A DNA stretch of 64,000 bases from Pirellulimonas nuda (GTDB lineage: Bacteria; Planctomycetota; Planctomycetia; Pirellulales; Lacipirellulaceae): contig NZ_CP036291.1 of NCBI RefSeq assembly GCF_007750855.1, forward strand, positions 1,178,001 through 1,242,000. The letters run 5' to 3'. Positions 58,771-64,000 of this stretch are shown in pieces. The number at the start of each line of letters is the position of its first letter. Position 1 is the stretch's first letter. The notes below the pieces were generated by a model that saw only the letters and a program-made list of their open reading frames with translations, searched no databases and was not told the origin of the DNA. Both the position numbers and the translations under genes were made by a program.

Positions 58771-59088
58771 GTTGTACTGCGGCCGTGTTCGAGCGGATAG
58801 AATTAGGGGTGTTCAAGCAGCAGAGTAGCCTAAGGAAAGTCACCACGGACTCACCGAGGGCGCTGAGAAGCGACGGATTTCGCCCACGAATCTCACGAAT
58901 TAGACGGATGCGGCTGATGGGTGAGCTCGAAGCCGGCCGGTAGTCGTCACTCTTCGATTCGGACGTGTCCGATCGATTCGTGGGCAACGTCTCCGTCCGT
59001 CTCCGTGCTCTCCGTGACTCTGTGGTTAAATCTTGCATGCACTCCCCCAAACGCACTTTCGCCCCGTAGTTCAACCGGAGAATCAGGC

Positions 59089-59895
59089 GTGACGACCGAT
59101 CAGTTTTTCGATCGCTTGTGGCTCGACTACACGTCGATGACCCCGCAGGCGCAGCAGATCCGCAACGCGTTCGAGCAGCGCGGGGAGAAGATCGTCAACG
59201 ATCACGTCGCCTTCCGCACGCTGGCGCTCGAGCCGATCGGCATCGGCCGGCTCGAGCCCCACCTGTTGAATCTGGGCTACAAGCGTTTCGAGCCGTATCG
59301 GTTCGAAGAGAAGAAGCTGAGCGCTTGGGGGTACCTCCCCCCGGACCCCGGGCTGCCGCGCGTGTTCTTGTCGGAGCTGCTAGTGGACGAGCTCTCGCCG
59401 GCGGCCGCGGCCATCTTGCGGCGCATCGCGTCGGAGGTAGACGCCGGGCGCGTCGAGTCGCCGGAGGTGTTCTGGGCCGGCCGGCTCTGGCCGGCCGTGA
59501 GCTGGGAAGAGTACCAGACCCTCGCCGCCGAAAGCGAATACGCGGCCTGGTTCGCGGCGATTGGCGTCCGCCCCAACCACTTCACGATCAGCGTGAATCA
59601 CCTCCACGGCATGGACCAGGTAGAGCAGGTGCTGCAAGTAGTCGAGGGGCTTGGGCTGCCGGTGAACACCTCGGGCGGGCGGGTGAAGGGTTCGCCGCAG
59701 GTGCTGCTCGAACAGGCCTCGACGCTGGCCGACGAGGTCGAGCTGGAGTTCGCCGGCGGCGTCAAACGCACCGTGCCGTCGTGCTACTACGAGTTCGCGA
59801 AGCGGTACCCCGACCCCCATGGCAAGTTGTTCCAGGGGTTCGTTGCGGCCAGCGCGGACAAGATCTTCGAATCGACCGACGCAAAGCGTGGGTGA
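59089..59895 (+). CDS. DUF1338 protein, 2-oxoadipate dioxygenase/decarboxylase-like
   Basis: GTG 59089, eight bases after GGAG, gives 268 residues. It belongs to the DUF1338 family, whose member HglS converts 2-oxoadipate to 2-hydroxyglutarate in lysine breakdown. Visible metal-site candidates are His39 in NDHVAFRT, His in NHFTISVNHLHG and a late acidic pair in DEVELEFAGG. It is shorter than the Pseudomonas HglS. Downstream saccharopine/lysine dehydrogenase-like and ALDH7-like genes on the same strand support a lysine route. Confidence 0.85.
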   Translation: MTTDQFFDRLWLDYTSMTPQAQQIRNAFEQRGEKIVNDHVAFRTLALEPIGIGRLEPHLLNLGYKRFEPYRFEEKKLSAWGYLPPDPGLPRVFLSELLVDELSPAAAAILRRIASEVDAGRVESPEVFWAGRLWPAVSWEEYQTLAAESEYAAWFAAIGVRPNHFTISVNHLHGMDQVEQVLQVVEGLGLPVNTSGGRVKGSPQVLLEQASTLADEVELEFAGGVKRTVPSCYYEFAKRYPDPHGKLFQGFVAASADKIFESTDAKRG

Positions 59896-59924
59896 AGTAG
59901 CCGTTCGGGATCGATTTTTCCGCT

Positions 59925-59996
59925 GCGCCGGGGGCGGGGACGCCCCGGCTCGCACGCGGCTCGCTTTGCGAGCCGGGGCGTCCCCGCCCCCGGCGC
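59925..59996. repeat. Perfect 29-bp inverted repeat
   Basis: Arms 59925-59953 (GCGCCGGGGGCGGGGACGCC and on) and 59968-59996 are exact reverse complements around a 14-base loop. Related single arms lie at 37697. It separates the DUF1338 gene from the dehydrogenase gene. Confidence 0.92.
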
Positions 59997-60032
59997 CCCT
60001 CCAACCATCCCCTCCCTCCGTAACCCCCCGCT

Positions 60033-61178
60033 ATGGCCGAAAAACTCCCCGTCCTGATCCTTGGCGCCGGCAAGATCGGCGGCGCCATCGCGCGGCTGCT
60101 GCACATGCACGGCGGCTACCGCGTGCGTGTGGGCGACCTGCATCAGGAAGCGCTCGACTACCTCGCCAAGCAGACCCCGGTTGAAACGGTTCAGCTCGAC
60201 GTAACCGACGCGGCCGCGCTCAAGCGGCATATGGCGGGCCAAGCGGCGGTCGTCTCGGCCTGCTCGTACGACCAGAACGTGGCGATCGCCGAGGCGGCCC
60301 TCGCCACCGGCGCCAGCTACTTCGACCTGACCGAAGACGTGGCTACCACCGTGGCCGTGCGAGCGATCGCGGCCGAGGCCAAGGCGGGTCAGGTGTTTAC
60401 TCCGCAGTGCGGCCTGGCGCCCGGGTTCATCGGCATCTTGGCGCACGACCTGTGCGAGCGGTTCGAGCGGCTCGACCGCGTCAAGATGCGTGTCGGCGCC
60501 CTGCCGCTCTACCCGACCAACATGCTCAAGTACAACCTCACCTGGAGCACCGATGGGCTGGTGAACGAGTACTGCAACCCCTGCGAAGCGATCCGCTCCG
60601 GCGAGCGTGTCGACCTCCAGCCGCTCGAGGGCCTCGAGCGGTTCGCCCTGGACGGCGTCAGCTACGAGGCGTTCAACACCTCCGGCGGGCTGGGGACGCT
60701 CTGCGAGACCCTGGCGGGCCGCGTGGTCGACCTCGACTACAAGACCGTCCGCTACACGGGCCACCGCTACCTGATGATGTTCCTGCTGCAGGGGCTGCGG
60801 CTGAGCGAGCAACGCGAACTCGTAAAGCGGCTGCTCGAAGAAGCCATCCCCTGCACCAACCAAGACGTGGTGCTCGCCTTCTGCACCGCCACCGGATGGC
60901 GCGACGGCCGCTACGAGCAAATCGCCGACGCCCGCAAGGTGTACCACGGCGACATCCACGGCCTCCCGTCGAGCTCGATCCAGATCACCACCGCCACCAG
61001 CATGTGCGCGATGGTCGACCTGTGGCGTGAGGGCAAGTTCCCCAAGCAGGGATTCGTCCGCCAGGAAGACGTCCGCCTGGCCGACTTCCTCGCGAACCCG
61101 TTCGGCAAGCCCTACGCCAACGCCCAATCGGTACGAGAGCCCATCGCCCCCGACGACCGCACCGGGCCATTGCTGTGA
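60033..61178 (+). CDS. Saccharopine dehydrogenase-family protein / lysine 6-dehydrogenase candidate
   Basis: The 381-residue NAD(P)-binding protein starts LPVLILGAGKIGGAIARLLH, a Rossmann GxGxIG motif. Family segments follow: VVSACSYDQNVAIAEAALAT, GASYFDLTEDVATT, TPQCGLAPGFIGILAHDL and FNTSGGLGTLCETLAG. The length and sequence fit both saccharopine dehydrogenase (glutamate-forming) and the related lysine 6-dehydrogenase, each giving 2-aminoadipate 6-semialdehyde. The next gene is an ALDH7-type dehydrogenase, which uses that product. The split between the two activities cannot be read by eye. Confidence 0.82.
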   Translation: MAEKLPVLILGAGKIGGAIARLLHMHGGYRVRVGDLHQEALDYLAKQTPVETVQLDVTDAAALKRHMAGQAAVVSACSYDQNVAIAEAALATGASYFDLTEDVATTVAVRAIAAEAKAGQVFTPQCGLAPGFIGILAHDLCERFERLDRVKMRVGALPLYPTNMLKYNLTWSTDGLVNEYCNPCEAIRSGERVDLQPLEGLERFALDGVSYEAFNTSGGLGTLCETLAGRVVDLDYKTVRYTGHRYLMMFLLQGLRLSEQRELVKRLLEEAIPCTNQDVVLAFCTATGWRDGRYEQIADARKVYHGDIHGLPSSSIQITTATSMCAMVDLWREGKFPKQGFVRQEDVRLADFLANPFGKPYANAQSVREPIAPDDRTGPLL

Positions 61179-61195
61179 TGGCGTAAGCGTTCAAC

Positions 61196-61374
61196 CGCGA
61201 AGGGCGCCAAGGCGCACCGCGCAGTCAAGCCAACGGCGCAGGAGTCGCAGAATCGCGACTTGTTCCGCTTGGCTGCCTTTCTCCCATTGTCTTCCCTTCG
61301 TGCGTCTTCGTGTACTTTGTGGTAAATCTTTCCTTGGCGCTCGTGGCGTCCTTGGCGGTTCCCTTCCCTCCCAA
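61196..61374. repeat. Inverted repeat upstream of ALDH gene (AACCGCGAAGGGCGCCAAGG arms)
   Basis: The left arm AACCGCGAAGGGCGCCAAGG (61193-61212) pairs imperfectly with CTTGGCGCTCGTGGCGTCCT (about 61335-61354) and GGCGGTT after it. A single similar arm occurs at 17654. Confidence 0.55.
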
Positions 61375-61385
61375 GAGACCAGATC

Positions 61386-62918
61386 ATGCCGCTGCCAGAT
61401 GCTGTATTGCCCTCGCTGCTGCATGGGGCGTTTCCCGGGGTGATGATCGGCGACAAGGCGATCGTCGGCCACGGGCATCGGTTTGAACCCCGCAGCCCCA
61501 TCGACGGCCAGCCCACCGCCCAGGTAGGGGCCGCCGGCCTTGACGACCTGGACCACGCGATCGACGCGGCCGACGACGCCCACGCGAGCTGGCGGACCGT
61601 GCCGGCGCCGCGCCGGGGGGAGCTGGTGCGGCGGGTGGGCGACCTGGTGCGCCGCCACAAGGCGGAGCTGGCCGAGCTGATCACCCTGGAAGCGGGCAAG
61701 ATCCCTGCCGAATCGGCCGGCGAGGTGCAAGAGTGGATCGACATGTGCGACTTCGCGGTCGGGGTGTCGCGGCAACTGCACGGGCTCACGATCGCCAGCG
61801 AGCGCCCGGAGCACCAGCTCCTGGAACAGTGGCGCCCGCTGGGCGCCATCGGCGTGATTAGCGCGTTCAATTTCCCGGCCGCGGTGTGGGCCTGGAACGC
61901 CATGCTGGGCCTGGTGTGCGGCGACTCGATCGTGTGGAAGCCGAGCGAGCAGACGCCGCTGATCGCGCTGGCGTGCCACGAGATGGTGCGCCGCGCCGCG
62001 GCCGGCTTCGACGAGGCGCCCTCGGCGATTTCGTGCGTTGTGATCGGCGGCGCCGACATCGGCGCTGCGCTGGCCGCAGACGAGCGGCTGCCGTTGATCT
62101 CGGCGACCGGCTCGGTCGCCATGGGCCGCAAGGTAGCCGTGACGGTCGGCGAGCGGCTGGGGCGTTCGCTGCTGGAACTCGGCGGCAACAACGCGATGAT
62201 CGTCACCCCCTCGGCCGACCTCGAGATGGCCATCCGGGCGATCGTTTTCTCGGCGGTCGGGACCTGCGGGCAGCGTTGCACGTCGCTGAGGCGGCTGTTC
62301 GTGCACCGCAGCATCGCGGACAAGCTGGTCGGGCGGTTGGAGCAGGCCTACGCGTCGCTGTCGATTGGCGACCCCCGCACGCCGGGGGTGCTGGTGGGGC
62401 CGCTGGTGAACGAGCCGGCTTACGAGCGGATGCAGGCGAGCCTGCGTGCAGCGGTCGCTCAAGGGGGAAAGGTAGTGTGCGGCGGCGAACGCCTGACCGC
62501 CGGGGCGCCTAGCGGCGTGTACGTGCAGCCGGCGATCGTGCGCATGCCGGAACAGACGCCGATCTTGCAAGAAGAGACCTTCGCCCCGCTGCTGTACGTG
62601 GTTGAGTACGACGAGCTGGAAGAAGCGATCGAGCTGCAGAACGACGTGCCCCAGGGGCTATCGTCGGCCATCTTTACCAGCGACGTCCGCGAGGCGGGCC
62701 GGTTCACCGGGCCGGCGGGCTCCGACTGCGGCATCTCGAATGTCAACATCGGCACCTCGGGCGCCGAGATCGGCGGCGCGTTCGGCGGCGAGAAGGACAC
62801 CGGCGGGGGCCGGGAGTCGGGCTCCGACTCGTGGAAGCAGTACATGCGGCGCGCCACCACCACGATCAACTATGGCTCGACGCTGCCGCTGGCGCAAGGG
62901 ATCAAGTTCGGAGAGTGA
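61386..62918 (+). CDS. Aldehyde dehydrogenase family 7 (2-aminoadipate-semialdehyde dehydrogenase-like)
   Basis: The 510-residue ALDH has NAD-binding FNFPAAVWAWNAMLGLVCGD and WKPSEQTPL, Glu264 in LLELGGNNAM and Cys298 in VGTCGQRCTSLRRLF. The CGQRCTS context is typical of ALDH7A1/AMAB-type enzymes rather than general ALDHs. It would oxidise 2-aminoadipate semialdehyde to 2-aminoadipate. Preceded by a dehydrogenase that makes this semialdehyde and by a DUF1338 gene that could use 2-oxoadipate, it fits a lysine degradation set. The 207-base gap upstream holds a further inverted repeat. Confidence 0.92.
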   Translation: MPLPDAVLPSLLHGAFPGVMIGDKAIVGHGHRFEPRSPIDGQPTAQVGAAGLDDLDHAIDAADDAHASWRTVPAPRRGELVRRVGDLVRRHKAELAELITLEAGKIPAESAGEVQEWIDMCDFAVGVSRQLHGLTIASERPEHQLLEQWRPLGAIGVISAFNFPAAVWAWNAMLGLVCGDSIVWKPSEQTPLIALACHEMVRRAAAGFDEAPSAISCVVIGGADIGAALAADERLPLISATGSVAMGRKVAVTVGERLGRSLLELGGNNAMIVTPSADLEMAIRAIVFSAVGTCGQRCTSLRRLFVHRSIADKLVGRLEQAYASLSIGDPRTPGVLVGPLVNEPAYERMQASLRAAVAQGGKVVCGGERLTAGAPSGVYVQPAIVRMPEQTPILQEETFAPLLYVVEYDELEEAIELQNDVPQGLSSAIFTSDVREAGRFTGPAGSDCGISNVNIGTSGAEIGGAFGGEKDTGGGRESGSDSWKQYMRRATTTINYGSTLPLAQGIKFGE

Positions 62919-62944
62919 GGCCGCTACTCGGCCCGGGTTGGGGT

Positions 62945-63697
62945 TCAAGACCTCCGCGGACTGGTCCGCACGCTGCTCAACCCCCCGTCGACCGAGAAGA
63001 CCTGCCCGGTGATCCAGTTGTTGCTGGGATCCAGCAGCCAGACGACCAGCGACGCCACGTCAGCCGGTTCACCCAACCGGCCGAGCGCGTGAAGGTCTTC
63101 CGAGGCCTTGGCCGCGGTGTCGCGGGACCAGATCTGCTCGGTCATCGGCGTCTTCACCAAGCCGGGCGCTACCGCGTTCACCCGGATATTGCTGCTGGCG
63201 TACGTTGCAGCGGCCGAGAGTGTTAGGCCCGCGACGCCCGCTTTTGCCGCGGCGATCGCCTCGTGATTGGGCAGCCCTAGCCGAGCTGCCGCCGAGGAGA
63301 AGAGCACCACGGACCCGCCCGTTTTGCGCATCGTCTTGGCCGCTGCGCGGACAGCCGCGAACGCCGTGGTGAGGTTGGTCGACAGCGTTTGCTCCCACTC
63401 TTCCGCAGAGGTCAGGTGAGCCGGTTTGAGCAGAAGCGATCCTGCGCAGTTGATGATTCCGTCGAGTCGGCCGAACCTTTCGGCCGCGCCCGATGCACAG
63501 GCCTCTACGGCGTCCAGGTTGGTGGAGTCCAGTTGTTCGGATTCGCAGGAGATCGACCGGGCAAGCGCTTCTAGGGGCGCCACCGATCGCCCGGCCAGGA
63601 GAATCTGCGCGCCGGCGGTCGTCAGCCGCTTGGCGACCTCTGAGCCGATGCCGCCGGCGCCCCCGATGATCAAGTAGGCCGCGTTGTCAAATGCCAT
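62945..63697 (-). CDS. SDR-family protein lacking the catalytic tyrosine
   Basis: Start MAFDNAAYL gives 250 residues. The Rossmann motif is IIGGAGGIGSEV with GRS for cofactor choice; NCAG, SSAAAR and a C-terminal VAPGLVKTPM and ITGQVFSVDGG are all present. The catalytic Y-x-x-x-K position reads I-A-A-A-K (Ile148, Lys152 in NHEAIAAAKAG). I recall SDRs with this NHEAIAAAK stretch as a small conserved group, so loss of Tyr is probably ancestral. It overlaps the next gene's end by 11 bases. Confidence 0.85.
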   Translation of the reverse strand: MAFDNAAYLIIGGAGGIGSEVAKRLTTAGAQILLAGRSVAPLEALARSISCESEQLDSTNLDAVEACASGAAERFGRLDGIINCAGSLLLKPAHLTSAEEWEQTLSTNLTTAFAAVRAAAKTMRKTGGSVVLFSSAAARLGLPNHEAIAAAKAGVAGLTLSAAATYASSNIRVNAVAPGLVKTPMTEQIWSRDTAAKASEDLHALGRLGEPADVASLVVWLLDPSNNWITGQVFSVDGGLSSVRTSPRRS

Positions 63698-64000
63698 CTC
63701 CGCTCCCGAGGCTCGTCCCATCGAACTGTTCCAACAACTGATGCGCCGCGGCGATCCCCGACAGGAACGCCCCTTCTACCCGGGGCCCGCCGCACCAATC
63801 GCCGCAGGCGACCAGCGAGCCTTCCGCCGATTCAAGCACACGCGAAGGGAGCGCCGGATCGGGCAGGGCGTACCGCCAGCGGTGAGCGGTCCAAGACCCG
63901 ATCGCCGAGGCCGGCAGGTCCATCCTCTCCAAGAACTCCGAAACCAGCACGTTGCCCGCCTGCTCCTGCGATTCATCCACATGTTCGTCGGACCAAACGC
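63687..64000 (-). CDS. FAD-dependent oxidoreductase, renalase-like (C-terminal part)
   Basis: The frame is open to the window edge, so the N-terminus with the FAD-binding domain is missing. The 104 codons seen end with VACGDWCGGPRVEGAFLSGI and AAAHQLLEQ, the last FAD-binding segment of renalase/amine-oxidase-like flavoproteins. WTAHRWRYALPDP precedes it. Its stop overlaps the SDR start region by 11 bases, so the two are likely one transcript. Confidence 0.8.
   Translation of the reverse strand, partial: VWSDEHVDESQEQAGNVLVSEFLERMDLPASAIGSWTAHRWRYALPDPALPSRVLESAEGSLVACGDWCGGPRVEGAFLSGIAAAHQLLEQFDGTSLGSGDGI

Overview
The window is about 64 kb of GC-rich bacterial chromosome that reads as a planctomycete, most likely Pirellulales (a Lacipirellulaceae-type relative). 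This rests on gene content: DUF1559 prepilin-like proteins, a secreted sulfatase, PEP-CTERM and dockerin-repeat proteins, a DUF11-repeat secreted protein, a membrane-linked Ser/Thr kinase, an orphan MfnB and the DUF5722 family. The taxon is inferred; no rRNA gene is present. Most genes are standalone or in runs of two or three, and intergenic gaps are filled with paired inverted repeats from several recurring sequence families.

Left part (1-25 kb): a truncated alpha-oxoamine synthase overlaps a GNAT-fold protein resembling bacterial ceramide synthase. Next come a low-GC secreted trypsin-like protease with dockerin-type repeats and a PEP-CTERM tail, and a 29-residue basic mini-gene with its own terminator. 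A two-gene arginine-to-proline module follows (LOR/SDH ornithine cyclodeaminase, then an ArgZ/AgrE-type arginine dihydrolase). A sulfatase, a tRNA-Glu(CTC), a DinB protein, divergent queC/queF, a large FHA protein, a DksA-like zinc finger protein, an HtrA-like protease, a nucleoside hydrolase, trpD, a DUF5722/TPR pair and a PHA-system protein follow.

Middle (25-52 kb): mfnB, a NhaD/CitM-type ion transporter, RNase D, two PEP-CTERM proteins divergent from a DUF1559 gene, a cupin, an old-yellow-enzyme reductase, a DUF11 protein, bioB, a PSP1 protein, a membrane-anchored Ser/Thr kinase, a secreted hydratase-like protein, MscS, leuC and leuD interrupted by a Uma2 endonuclease-like gene, two paralogous secreted carboxypeptidase-regulatory-like proteins with a shared C-terminal tail, and a coupled metallopeptidase/CpsB phosphatase pair.

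Right part (52-64 kb): a late-flagellar cluster, csrA - flhA - flhF - flhG - small membrane protein - fliA. It has a heptamer tandem repeat directly before flhF and a leader upstream of fliA with GGA motifs arranged like CsrA sites. Next is an apparent lysine-catabolism set: DUF1338 2-oxoadipate dioxygenase-like, saccharopine/lysine dehydrogenase-like and an ALDH7-type aldehyde dehydrogenase. The window ends with an SDR protein lacking the catalytic Tyr and a truncated FAD-dependent oxidoreductase.

Starts were chosen by ribosome-binding sites, signal peptides and family length. All functions are by eye from motifs; no database search was run.
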